Shown: positions 16,607-24,392 of the stretch, piece after piece
Position numbering within the stretch: position 1 is the first letter of the stretch
Layout: every line of letters begins with the position of its first letter
DNA from: Frankia sp. R82
Lineage (GTDB): Bacteria > Actinomycetota > Actinomycetes > Frankiales > Frankiaceae
Direction of reading: 5' to 3'
Length of the DNA stretch: 49,139 bases
NCBI RefSeq assembly: GCF_023716925.1
Contig: NZ_JAMQQG010000025.1
Coordinates: forward strand, 1 to 49,139
Made by a program: the position numbers and the translations under genes
Notes under the pieces: model-generated
The model's database searches: none
What the model saw: the letters and a program-made list of their open reading frames with translations, nothing else
Told to the model about the DNA's origin: nothing

Positions 16607-18442
16607 TCAGTTGTCCACCCCGACGGCACCGGCCTCGGTGGAGACTGCTGTGGCGGCCCTGGTCAGCGTGGCGGCTTCGGCGGCTTCGGCGGCCTCTGCG
16701 GCTTCGGCGGCCTCGATGCGCGCGGCCTCCGCTCCGGAGACGGTGCGCAGCGGAACCTCCCGCAGGACGAAGGTGAGCAGGAGACCGAGGGTGACGACGG
16801 CGGCACCGACGATGAAGACCAGACCCATCGCGTCGGAGAAGCCGACCATGAACGGATGCGCCAGGACCCTGTCGACGGACGACAGGAAAGCGGTGTCGTT
16901 CAGGGAACCGCTGCCGGTGATCTGCCGCAGCTGGTCGGGATGGGCAGCGGCCGCGGCGGCGAAGTTCGGATCGCCGGCAGCGCTCCGGTAGGCATCGCCG
17001 ATCTTGCTGGACGCGCCACCGAACAGGATCGACAGGAACACCGCGGTGCCCAGCGTGCCGCCCATCTGGCGGAAGAAGGTACCCGACGAGGTGGCGACGC
17101 CGATGTCCTGCGGTGCCACCGAGTTCTGCATCGCGATCTGGATGGTCTGCATGTTCAGCCCGAGCCCGACCCCGAACAGCAGCATGTACAGGTCGGTCTG
17201 CCACAGCGGGGTGTCCGCGCCGAGCAGGGACAGCAGGCCGAGCGCGACGACCAGCAGCCCGCACCCGACGATCGGGAACATCCGGTAGCGACCGGTGCGC
17301 GACGTCCACCGACCGGCGAGCAGGGAGGCGCTCATCATGCCGAGCATGAGCGGCAGCATCAGCAGACCCGCACGGGTGGGTGAGGCACCCTTGACGATCT
17401 GCAGGTAGAGCGGGATGGCGGCAAGGCCGCCGAACATCCCGATGCCGAGAATCAGGCTGATCGCGGAGCCCACGGAGAAGGTGTTGTTGCGGAACAGCCG
17501 CAGGGGGATCAGCGCGTCGTCGCCCATCCGCCGTTCGGCGAACAGGAACGCGACCAGGCCGACCAGGCCGAGCACGAAGCAGCCGATCGACCACACGGAG
17601 GTCCAGCCCCATTCCCGACCGCGTTCGGCGACCAGCAGGACGGGCACGACGGCGACAATGATCGCCACGGTGCCCCAGGTGTCGATCCGCACCTGGGCTC
17701 GGCGGGGCGAGATGTGCAGCACCCGGTTGACCACGACCAGCGCGAGGATTCCGATCGGGATGTTCAGCACGAAGATCCACCGCCAGCCGGCGATGCCGAG
17801 GATCGAGTCCTGGCCGGAGAGAAACCCGCCGATCACCGGTCCGAGCACGCTGGACGTGGCGAACGTCGCCATGAAGTAGCCCATGTACCGAGGGCGCTCC
17901 TGCGGCGACAGGATGTCCGCGGTGATCGCCATGGCCAACGAGAACAGGCCACCGGCGCCCAGCCCCTGCACGGCGCGGAACCCGGCGAGCATGTACATGT
18001 CCGTGGCCAGCCCGCACAGCATCGAGCCCGCCACGAAGATCGAAATAGCGATCATGAAGAGCTGTTTGCGGCCGTAGATGTCGGAGAGCTTCCCGTACAG
18101 CGGCGTCGTGATCGTCGAGGTGATCAGGAAGGCGGTGGTGACCCAGGCCTGGGCCGACAGGCCGTGCAGGTCGTCCCCGATGCGGCGGATCGCCGTGCTC
18201 ACCACGGTCTGGTCGAGGGCGGCGAGGAACATCCCCAGCAGCAGCGCGACGATGATCGTCATGATCTGCCGGTGTGTCAGCGGACCGGAGGGCGTCGCGG
18301 CCTGGACGTTCGGCGAGTGCCCGTCGCTACGGGTCACCCCGTCAGCCCGAGTGGTTCTGGTGCGAGTGGTTCTGGTGCGAGTGGCCTTGGTGCCGGCGCG
18401 GGATGCCCTGCTGCCCGCGCGGGTGGCTGTGCGAGTCTTCAT
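16607..18442 (-). CDS. MFS transporter, DHA2 family multidrug exporter
   Basis: A 611-residue 14-TM exporter. After a basic, repetitive N-terminal extension (RTTRTRTTR, from a repeated GAGTGGTTCTGGTGC unit at about 18350-18390) comes the family core: MFLAALDQTVVSTA in helix 1, GKLSDIYGRKQLFM in loop 2-3, and SSVLGPVIGGFLSG (motif C). The C-terminus has an Ala/Glu run (AAEAAEAAEAAEAA). It exports toxic compounds with proton antiport; the substrate is unknown. The start overlaps the stop of the upstream MarR gene by 4 bp (18439-18442), so it is translated as one operon and almost certainly controlled by that MarR protein. Confidence 0.92.
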   Translation of the reverse strand: MKTRTATRAGSRASRAGTKATRTRTTRTRTTRADGVTRSDGHSPNVQAATPSGPLTHRQIMTIIVALLLGMFLAALDQTVVSTAIRRIGDDLHGLSAQAWVTTAFLITSTITTPLYGKLSDIYGRKQLFMIAISIFVAGSMLCGLATDMYMLAGFRAVQGLGAGGLFSLAMAITADILSPQERPRYMGYFMATFATSSVLGPVIGGFLSGQDSILGIAGWRWIFVLNIPIGILALVVVNRVLHISPRRAQVRIDTWGTVAIIVAVVPVLLVAERGREWGWTSVWSIGCFVLGLVGLVAFLFAERRMGDDALIPLRLFRNNTFSVGSAISLILGIGMFGGLAAIPLYLQIVKGASPTRAGLLMLPLMLGMMSASLLAGRWTSRTGRYRMFPIVGCGLLVVALGLLSLLGADTPLWQTDLYMLLFGVGLGLNMQTIQIAMQNSVAPQDIGVATSSGTFFRQMGGTLGTAVFLSILFGGASSKIGDAYRSAAGDPNFAAAAAAHPDQLRQITGSGSLNDTAFLSSVDRVLAHPFMVGFSDAMGLVFIVGAAVVTLGLLLTFVLREVPLRTVSGAEAARIEAAEAAEAAEAAEAATLTRAATAVSTEAGAVGVDN

Positions 18443-19062
18443 CTGCCGCCCTCCATGAGTCGGGTCTCGAACTCGTTGTCCAGTCGGTGGAGCAGGGTGG
18501 CCAGGGCCGCGACGTCGCCAGTGCTCCAGCCGGCGAGGATGTCGGCGTAGCGCTCGGCGCGGACGCGCACGTAGTCCTGATAGGCCCGCTCACCCTGCTC
18601 GGTCACCGCCAGGAGCACGGCCCGTCCGTCCTCGGGGTCGGGTCGGCGCTCGACGTACCCGTCGCGGACCAGCCCGGCCACCTGACGGCTGACCGTTGAC
18701 GGGTCGGACTGCACGGTGGCGGCAAGCGCGCCCAGGCGCATCGGCCCACCACCGGCCAGATACGTGATCAGAATCTGGGACGCCCACTCCACGTTCTCGC
18801 GGGCCTTGCGCAGAAGCTGACCGCGGGCCCGGCCCAGCGTCCGCTGCATCCGGGCGATCTCCTCGGCGAGCTGGGCGATCCGCTCATCCCGCCCGGTCGA
18901 GTCCGCCCCGTCCACACCACTCCCCTGTGTTGCCGACACCACCGCTGGTGGCGACGCCTCGCGATCGAGGCGGGCCATCTCGGTGGCACCCTGACCACCG
19001 CGACGTCCCGTCCACTCGTCGACGACCTCGCTCCGAGCAGACCCGGGACTTGTTTGCAGCAT
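18439..19062 (-). CDS. MarR family transcriptional regulator of the MFS operon
   Basis: Up to 207 residues. The winged helix is in the second half: MRLGALAATVQSDPSTVSRQVAGLVRDGYVERRPDPEDGRAVLLAVTEQG contains the recognition helix (DPSTVSRQV) and the wing with the conserved DxR (DPEDGR). MarR proteins are dimeric repressors released by small lipophilic ligands. The first 70 residues are not part of the family fold, so the true start may be an internal codon such as the ATG of MARLDREA. The MFS exporter follows with a 4-bp overlap. An inverted repeat upstream overlaps the ATG at 19062. Confidence 0.9.
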   Translation of the reverse strand: MLQTSPGSARSEVVDEWTGRRGGQGATEMARLDREASPPAVVSATQGSGVDGADSTGRDERIAQLAEEIARMQRTLGRARGQLLRKARENVEWASQILITYLAGGGPMRLGALAATVQSDPSTVSRQVAGLVRDGYVERRPDPEDGRAVLLAVTEQGERAYQDYVRVRAERYADILAGWSTGDVAALATLLHRLDNEFETRLMEGGR

Positions 19063-19068
19063 ACAAGT
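19048..19068. promoter_or_regulatory. Candidate MarR operator
   Basis: ACTTGT-TTGCAGCAT-ACAAGT: 6-bp perfect arms spaced 9 bp, in AT-rich sequence overlapping the upstream-most start of the MarR gene. Spacing and AT-rich arms fit MarR sites; autoregulation is inferred. Confidence 0.6.
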
Positions 19069-19317
19069 ATTAAGTCAGAGCCCGGACGATCCATGCCCCA
19101 CGTCGAGGGTGACCTGCGACATAACCAATGGCACACAAGCCCGGCAGGTCGGACAGATCCGAGCCAGGGGCACCCATCGGGGACGCCTCCACCCGGCCTT
19201 CACCCCCTTCTCCACTCGTGGGCCGAGACGATCCGGGGGCCGGGTCACGATGCTGACAGCCTTTGTGCCTTTACCCGGGGGCCCGCCCGCCCCGGCCTGA
19301 CGTCCGAGGAAACGCCC

Positions 19318-19833
19318 ATGCCCACCTCTGCCGCCTTCGCCCTCACCGCCGGGGACCCCGCCGCCGCGCTGATCAGCCTCCTGCACGGCTATGACGATCT
19401 CGACTGGACGCGGGTGCGCGCGGCCCTCGCCGACGAGGTCGTCGTCGACTACACCTCGGTGTTCGGCGGCCGGGTCGAAACCCTGGGTGCCGATGCGCTG
19501 GTCCGGCGGTGGCGCGCGGTGCTGCCCGGATTCGACGCGACCCAGCACATCACCGGCCCGGTGCTGGTGTCTGCCGAGCCGGGTGACGCCACCATGCACC
19601 TCGAGGCGCAGGCCCGTGCACACCACCTGATGCGGGGCGATCCCACCAGTTCCAGCTGGCTGATCGCCGGCCGGTACCAGCTCGCCGTCACCCCGACCGT
19701 GGCCGGCGGGTGGCTGATCACCGAACTGACGCTGCACTGCTTCTATGAGGAGGGAGACCGCGGCCTGCTCGCGCTCGCGCGGTCCCGCGCCGGCACCGAT
19801 CCACGTCCCGGACGACCCGCCCGACCCGCCTGA
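19318..19833 (+). CDS. NTF2/SnoaL-like protein
   Basis: A 171-residue protein from the ATG at 19318, with GAGGA 7 nt upstream. The pattern LISLLHGYDDLDWTRVRAALADEVVVDYTS, then ADALVRRWRAVLPGFDATQHI and WLITELTLHCFYEEGD, is that of the SnoaL-like / nuclear transport factor 2 alpha+beta cone. Members include polyketide cyclases, ketosteroid isomerase-like enzymes and non-enzymatic binding proteins; which applies here is open. The C-terminal 20 residues are Pro/Arg-rich and not part of the fold. It is a single gene between the MarR operon (divergent) and an SDR gene (convergent). Confidence 0.78.
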   Translation: MPTSAAFALTAGDPAAALISLLHGYDDLDWTRVRAALADEVVVDYTSVFGGRVETLGADALVRRWRAVLPGFDATQHITGPVLVSAEPGDATMHLEAQARAHHLMRGDPTSSSWLIAGRYQLAVTPTVAGGWLITELTLHCFYEEGDRGLLALARSRAGTDPRPGRPARPA

Positions 19834-19884
19834 CCCACCCGGCTGATCCAGGGCTGCGGCCCACCCGGCTGGCCGCCCGCTCGG

Positions 19885-20598
19885 CTACCAGTCCAGCCGG
19901 CCCTCCGCGTCGAAGTAACCACCGGTCGGACCGTCCGGGCCGACCTGCGCCATCCGGACGATGATCTCGGCGCCCTGCTCGACCGTCTGCGTGCCGGCGT
20001 GCGCGTTCAGGTCCGTAGCCGTGTAGCCGGGCTCGACGGCGTTGATCCGGATGTTCGGCAGGGCCTTGGCGTACTGCACCGTCACCATGTTCACCGCGGC
20101 CTTCGACGCCGGGTAGGCGAGCCCGGGATAGGCATGGCCCAGCCCCTGGGCGCCCGACATCCGGGACAGTGACGCCAGGCCGCTGCTGACGTTGACGATG
20201 ACCGGGGCGGCGGCCCGCTGCAGCAGGGGCAGGAACGCGTGGGTGACCCGGACCAGGCCGATCACGTTCGTCTCGAACACGGTCCGGACGAGGTCGGCGG
20301 AGGTCTCGGCGGTTGGTGGCACCTGCCCGTCCGGGTTGCGGGCCTCGATACCGGCGTTGTTGATCAAAACGTCCAGCCCGCCGTCGGCTTCGATCGTCTT
20401 CGCCGCGGCCTCGACGGAGGCGTCGTCCGTGACGTCCAGCAGGACCGGGCGCGCCTGCGGCCCAAGCTGTTCGGCCGCGGCCTGGCCGCGCTCCGGATCA
20501 CGGCTGCCCAGGTAGACGGTGTGGCCGGCCGCGATGAGCCGGCGGGCGGTCTCGAACCCGAGGCCCTTGTTGGCTCCGGTGATGAGTGTCGTGGTCAT
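19885..20598 (-). CDS. SDR family NAD(P)-dependent oxidoreductase
   Basis: A 237-residue classical short-chain dehydrogenase/reductase from the ATG at 20598. The cofactor loop is TLITGANKGLGFE (TGxxxGxG), followed by LLDVTDDAS, NNAGIEARN, the serine in VNVSSGLAS, and the catalytic YPASKAAVNM (YxxxK). The end GPTGGYFDAEGRLDW is the same module as in the second SDR at 24393-25157, so they are relatives. It reduces or oxidises an unknown carbonyl or alcohol. Sequence upstream of 20598 stays open but does not resemble the family. Divergent from the RHH gene 106 bp away. Confidence 0.9.
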   Translation of the reverse strand: MTTTLITGANKGLGFETARRLIAAGHTVYLGSRDPERGQAAAEQLGPQARPVLLDVTDDASVEAAAKTIEADGGLDVLINNAGIEARNPDGQVPPTAETSADLVRTVFETNVIGLVRVTHAFLPLLQRAAAPVIVNVSSGLASLSRMSGAQGLGHAYPGLAYPASKAAVNMVTVQYAKALPNIRINAVEPGYTATDLNAHAGTQTVEQGAEIIVRMAQVGPDGPTGGYFDAEGRLDW

Positions 20599-20686
20599 GG
20601 CTACCAGCGTTCCCCGCCTCCCACCGGATGTCACGGCCCGCTCCTGCTGGACACCCGGAGTCCTGCTCCACACCAGCGGGTGCCAT

Positions 20687-20709
20687 ATAGCTTGCTAGCA
20701 TGCTATGGT
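20687..20709 (+). promoter_or_regulatory. Palindromic operator and -10 of the RHH-VOC-methyltransferase operon
   Basis: ATAGCTTGCTAGCATGCTAT (20687-20706) is a 20-bp palindrome broken only at one symmetric pair of bases, made of TAGC/GCTA steps, a typical ribbon-helix-helix target. TATGGT (20704-20709) fits a -10 that would start transcription at about GTG 20717. The operator lies in the promoter spacer, implying autorepression. Confidence 0.55.
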
Positions 20710-20938
20710 CGACGGTGTGGGCGACGAGGACGTCAAGCAGTTCAACGTGTATCTGCCGATCGGGCTGATCAAGCAGGTGAAGCACCAGGCCATCGAGTCG
20801 GGGCTGTCCCTGTCGGCACTGGTCACCGAGGCGCTACGCGTCTATCTCACCGACGTCGGCGCCACTTCGCCCGCGGACGCTGCCCGGCCCGACGGCATCC
20901 GCGGGCAGCAGACACCGTCATCCGGATCGGAGCGCTGA
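20705..20938 (+). CDS. Ribbon-helix-helix (CopG/MetJ-type) transcriptional regulator
   Basis: 77 residues from ATG 20705, or 73 from GTG 20717, which I find likelier because a -10 (TATGGT) overlaps the ATG. The sequence [20 protein letters not shown] gives the beta strand and first helix, and [16 protein letters not shown] the second helix of the RHH fold. Such small dimers insert the paired strand into the major groove of palindromic operators; a 20-bp palindrome lies just upstream. There is no toxin partner; instead a VOC protein follows after 1 bp, so it most likely controls its own VOC-methyltransferase operon. Confidence 0.8.
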   Translation: MVDGVGDEDVKQFNVYLPIGLIKQVKHQAIESGLSLSALVTEALRVYLTDVGATSPADAARPDGIRGQQTPSSGSER

Positions 20939-20939
20939 C

Positions 20940-21284
20940 ATGACGACCGACGGCATCGAAGCCGTGTTCCTGGAGTCCCACAACTGGGGCCGGGCCGCGC
21001 GGTTCTTCCAGGCACTCGGGTTCACCCTCGAGTTCGAGACCGACCACGACTCGGGGCAGTTCCGGGGCGGCGACGGGCCGTCCGTGTTCATCGCCGAGGT
21101 TCCCGAGAACCGGCCGACCACGACCCGTCTCGTCCTGAAGGTGCCGGACGAGACGGCGTTTCGGCCCGGCCCGGACGTCGAGATCGTCACCCCGTTCGAG
21201 GACACCCACTACGGGACGCGGGAGGCGACCGTCCGTGACCCGGACGGCCGTCTCTGGAGCCTGCAGGCCCCCGCCAACAGCTGA
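20940..21284 (+). CDS. VOC superfamily protein (glyoxalase/bleomycin-resistance type)
   Basis: A 114-residue protein with a single vicinal-oxygen-chelate domain: EAVFLESHNWGRAARFFQALGF (first beta-alpha unit), FRGGDGPSVFIAE, then REATVRDPDGRLWSLQAP, the characteristic DPDGxxW ending. VOC proteins bind metal, or sequester drugs such as bleomycin, or act as dioxygenases or isomerases. The usual first metal ligand is not obvious, so a binding role is as likely as catalysis. Its ATG begins 1 bp after the stop of the RHH regulator, showing cotranscription. Confidence 0.82.
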   Translation: MTTDGIEAVFLESHNWGRAARFFQALGFTLEFETDHDSGQFRGGDGPSVFIAEVPENRPTTTRLVLKVPDETAFRPGPDVEIVTPFEDTHYGTREATVRDPDGRLWSLQAPANS

Positions 21285-21351
21285 CCAGCCGGCCGGTCCT
21301 GGTCCGCGCCGCCGACAAACCTTCCCGGCAGACAGAAGGAAAGGGATCCTG

Positions 21352-22209
21352 ATGCAGGACCAGAAGGTCGTCCCGGACAACACCGCGGTGCGGACCGCGC
21401 TGTGGCGGGCGATGCACGTCCAGGTCGATGCCCCGCCGCACCTGCTCACCGACGAGATCGGCCTACGCCTGGTCGCCCCGGACGACGGCTGGGGGGACCG
21501 GCCGGACATGGACCCGACCTTCACCCGCGGGTTCCGGGCCTCGATGGTCGCCCGGGCCCGGTTCGTCGAGGACCTGGTCGCCGAGGCGGTCGAACGTGGT
21601 GTCACCCAGTACGTCATCCTCGGCGCCGGCCTGGACACCTTCGCCCAGCGCCGGCCGGAGCTCGCGAACCGCCTGACGGTGTTCGAGGTCGACCAGCCCG
21701 ACACCCAGGCCTGGAAACGCGAGCGACTGGTCCAGCTCGGTTACGGCGTGCCCGACCGACTCCGCCTGGTGCCGGTCGACTTCGAGGTGGACGGCGACTG
21801 GACGAAGCACCTGGCCGCCGCCGGATTCGACCCGGACCGGCCGGCCGTCGTCGCCGCCACCGGCGTCACGATGTATCTGACCCGGGCCGTCACCGCCGCC
21901 ACTCTGCGCCAGATCGCCGAGCTGGCGCCCAGATCGACGGCCGTTCTGACGTTCCTGCTGCCCAGCGAGCTCGTCGATGCGGCCGACCGCGACGGGCTCG
22001 AGGCATCGAAGCAGGGCGCGCAGGCATCAGGCACCCCGTTCGTCAGCTTCTACACTCCGGACGACCTGCTCACCCTCGCCCACGAGGCCGGCCTCGGCGA
22101 CGCCCGGCACGTCTCGGGCGCCACTGTCGCCGAGCGCTACTTTGCGGGCCGCCCCGACGGCCTGCGCCCCTCCACCGGCGAGGACTTCCTCGTCGCGACC
22201 ACGCACTGA
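21352..22209 (+). CDS. Class I SAM-dependent methyltransferase, LCMT/PPM1-like family
   Basis: 285 residues from the ATG at 21352, preceded by AGAAGGAAAGG. The family core is FVEDLVAEAVERGVTQYVILGAGLDTFAQR, with the SAM motif LGAGLDT, then VFEVDQPDTQAWKRERL (acidic residue for ribose), and VVAATGVTMYLTRAV. This is the actinobacterial family related to leucine carboxyl methyltransferases, often linked to secondary metabolism and usually about 280-300 residues. The acceptor is unknown. It lies 67 bp after the VOC gene on the same strand and probably ends that operon. Confidence 0.87.
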   Translation: MQDQKVVPDNTAVRTALWRAMHVQVDAPPHLLTDEIGLRLVAPDDGWGDRPDMDPTFTRGFRASMVARARFVEDLVAEAVERGVTQYVILGAGLDTFAQRRPELANRLTVFEVDQPDTQAWKRERLVQLGYGVPDRLRLVPVDFEVDGDWTKHLAAAGFDPDRPAVVAATGVTMYLTRAVTAATLRQIAELAPRSTAVLTFLLPSELVDAADRDGLEASKQGAQASGTPFVSFYTPDDLLTLAHEAGLGDARHVSGATVAERYFAGRPDGLRPSTGEDFLVATTH

Positions 22210-22437
22210 CCACACGTCCCCCGACCATCAGCCGGGCCACGCGTCCGAGCTGAACAGGGTCGCAGAGCAGCTCCGCGCCTCGGATCAGCGAGACCCGACG
22301 ACTGTTCTCGGGCAGGCCGCGGTTGCAGCGTTGGCAGTACAACCAGGCCTAAGGACTCCGTCGAGTGGGACGCGCCGAGCAGCGATCTTTCGGACACAAA
22401 GCAAACTTTCGGCGGTTCCTGCGTAGGTTCAGGTCTT

Positions 22438-22872
22438 CTACCCGATGTGCGGAAAAGTCCCGTGGGCAAAGTGGTGATCAACGCGGAGTCGCATCGACGG
22501 GTGCAGGTTCAGACCGTCCAGCTCGGAGGCTGCGAAGAAACGCGCCTCCTTGGCCTCACTTCCGTTTGCGAGCAGAGCACCGCCCGTAACACGGCCACGG
22601 AACGAGATCGCAAACTGCTGCCTTACCTCGCCGTCATCGTGGCCGATCACGTGGCGGGGGTCTGTGTAGGTTCCGAGAATGCCGATGATTTCCACCGTCA
22701 GCCCGGTTTCTTCCCTGACCTCTCGCGCTGCTGCTTCCGGCAGCGATTCCCCTACCTCCATCTGACCGCCCGGGAGAGCCCAGCGGCCGTTGTCCGGCCG
22801 GGCAGTAGTCGCGTCCCACTGCCTGCGTGAACTGTGGCTATGGGCGCCTCGAGGACCTGGCAAGGTCGCCAC
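22438..22872 (-). CDS. Nudix hydrolase with atypical N-terminus
   Basis: 144 residues. The Nudix box is perfect: G36-x5-E42-x7-R50-E51-x2-E54-E55-x-G57, preceded by DNGRWALPGG and followed by IIGILGTYTDP. Such enzymes hydrolyse nucleoside diphosphate derivatives using Mg2+. The oddity is the N-terminus: where family members have the strand leading into the box (a hydrophobic run of the LLVRR type), this one reads SRRQWDATTARPDNGRW, and the first 20 residues look random. Either the gene is 5'-truncated or frameshifted, or the start is different. No ribosome site stands before the ATG at 22872. It may not be active. Confidence 0.65.
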   Translation of the reverse strand: MATLPGPRGAHSHSSRRQWDATTARPDNGRWALPGGQMEVGESLPEAAAREVREETGLTVEIIGILGTYTDPRHVIGHDDGEVRQQFAISFRGRVTGGALLANGSEAKEARFFAASELDGLNLHPSMRLRVDHHFAHGTFPHIG

Positions 22873-23110
22873 GCGACCGAGGCACCCACCACGCGGCCCC
22901 TGGCGCTACTGCGTCCGCGCTGGCGTCAGGGGCTTCTCTGCCGCGACACGAACGGGGTGACGATCAAGGGCGTACGGGTCACACAGTCCGCCGACGACCT
23001 ACCAGAGCCGAGACCGGTCCCGCTCCCGGCGATGCCCGGGACATCGGCCCGCTACCTGGACCACACGGTCATGGTCGACGTGGACGACGGCATCCGGGCC
23101 AGGGGGAACC
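22873..23110. other. Region without a clear gene, upstream of the MerR locus
   Basis: The plus strand has open frames (for example 22834-23166) of mixed coding quality and no recognisable family. The stretch TIKGVRVTQSADDLPEPR and onwards could be an eroded gene. Nothing firm. Confidence 0.3.
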
Positions 23111-23431
23111 GTGCGACTGATCGTCGACTATGCGGACAAGGAGCCGACCATGCTCCTCGTCGATGACGGTTTCGCCTGCGGTCGGGACCTGGTCGCCGTG
23201 GCGAGACGGTTGCACGACTTGATCCCTGGCGCCACCCGCGTCCGCTGGCTCCACCCCGGCGGCAGCATCGACAGCACCACGACCACGGCTGGCTCAGGAT
23301 CGGCGACCTTGCAGAAGGCCACCGTCCGGATCATCGCCACCCGGGCAGCCGATGATCCGGCCACTCCACCAGACGCACGATGCCAGCCGAGGGCGTGGCC
23401 AGTACGGGGCCGTCCGACACCGTCCGATTGA
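23111..23431 (+). CDS. Possible small hypothetical protein
   Basis: A 106-residue frame starting GTG with AGGGGGAA just upstream. The first 75 codons have the G/C third-position bias of real genes (MRLIVDYADKEPTMLLVDDG...), while the last 30 look like non-coding sequence. I recognise no domain. It ends just before the MerR promoter. It could be a remnant of a longer gene. Confidence 0.3.
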   Translation: MRLIVDYADKEPTMLLVDDGFACGRDLVAVARRLHDLIPGATRVRWLHPGGSIDSTTTTAGSGSATLQKATVRIIATRAADDPATPPDARCQPRAWPVRGRPTPSD

Positions 23432-23441
23432 TGCGGCACGG

Positions 23442-23472
23442 TTGACTCTCCAGTCGGTGGAGACTCGAGGAT
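23442..23472 (+). promoter_or_regulatory. MerR-type promoter with 19-bp spacer
   Basis: TTGACT (-35) and GAGGAT (-10) are separated by 19 bp that contain the dyad CTCCA-GTCGG-TGGAG. An over-long spacer with a central CTCC/GGAG dyad is the hallmark of promoters twisted by MerR proteins. The -10 ends 7 nt before the merR-like ATG (23480), suggesting a leaderless autoregulated transcript. Confidence 0.75.
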
Positions 23473-23479
23473 CGGTGCC

Positions 23480-24370
23480 ATGATGATCGGCCAGCTGGCG
23501 GCGAGCACCGGGCTGTCGGTGCGGACGCTGCGGTTCTACGCCGACGCCGGCGTGCTGCCCGCCGAGGGACGCACGGCCTCGGGTTACCGGGTGTTCGGGC
23601 CGGACGCCGTGGCCCGGGCGCGCCTGGTTCGGACGCTGCGCGAGCTCGGCGTCGGGCTGGACGACATCAGGCGGGTGCTCGGCGCCGAGGCGTCCCTGCA
23701 GGACGTCGCCGCCGAGCACATCCGCGCCCTGGACGCCCAGATCCGCCTGCTGCGGCTGCAGCGTGCCGTGCTGCGCGCCTTCGTCGGATCCACCAGCCCC
23801 GAGGAGCTGAAACGCATGACCGACCTGACCACGCTGACCGCGGAGCAGCGTCGCCGGATCGTCGACGACTATCTGGACGCCGTCTTCGGCGACAGCCCCG
23901 ACGCGGTGGCCGCCAGGATGAGCATGGGCGCACCCGATCTGCCCGACGATCCGACCCCGGAGCAGGTCGCGGCCTGGGTGGAGATCGCCGAGCTGCTGCG
24001 CGATCCCGACTTCATCGCCACCAGCCGCCGGATGGCCCAGCGCGCCCGTGCCGAGGGGCCGCAGCCGGACGTGGCGCAGTTTGAGGTCGGCAAGGCGGTC
24101 GGCACGCTCGCCGGCCCCGCCGCCCGCGCGGGCGTCGATCCCGCGTCGCCCGAGGCGCTGACGATCGTCGAGCACCTCGAGGCCCTCGGCCCCACCCCGC
24201 CGGAGGAACGCACCCAGGTCGCCGACCGCATCGATGCCTTCACCGACCGCCGGATCGGTCGTTACTGGACCCTGGTCGGCATCGTCAACGGCTGGGCGCC
24301 GCACCAGGCGCCCGACGACATCATCGACGCCTGGGAGTGGTACGCCCGCGCCCTGCGCGCCCACGCCTGA
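23480..24370 (+). CDS. MerR family transcriptional regulator
   Basis: 296 residues. The N-terminal winged helix is typical: MIGQLAASTGLSVRTLRFYADAGVLPAEGRTASGYRVFGPDAVARARLV, then the dimerisation helix (DIRRVLGAEASLQDVAAEHI). The C-terminal 180 residues (from TTLTAEQRRRIVDDYLDA) form a large helical effector domain resembling TipAS-like or DUF-type antibiotic-sensing tails, ending in DAWEWYARALRAHA. Such regulators activate their promoter on ligand binding. Two adjacent Met codons could start it; the promoter position favours 23480. The nearest potential target is its own gene, as an SDR gene is convergent 22 bp away. Confidence 0.88.
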   Translation: MMIGQLAASTGLSVRTLRFYADAGVLPAEGRTASGYRVFGPDAVARARLVRTLRELGVGLDDIRRVLGAEASLQDVAAEHIRALDAQIRLLRLQRAVLRAFVGSTSPEELKRMTDLTTLTAEQRRRIVDDYLDAVFGDSPDAVAARMSMGAPDLPDDPTPEQVAAWVEIAELLRDPDFIATSRRMAQRARAEGPQPDVAQFEVGKAVGTLAGPAARAGVDPASPEALTIVEHLEALGPTPPEERTQVADRIDAFTDRRIGRYWTLVGIVNGWAPHQAPDDIIDAWEWYARALRAHA

Positions 24371-24392
24371 CACCGGCTGCCCGCCACGGACA

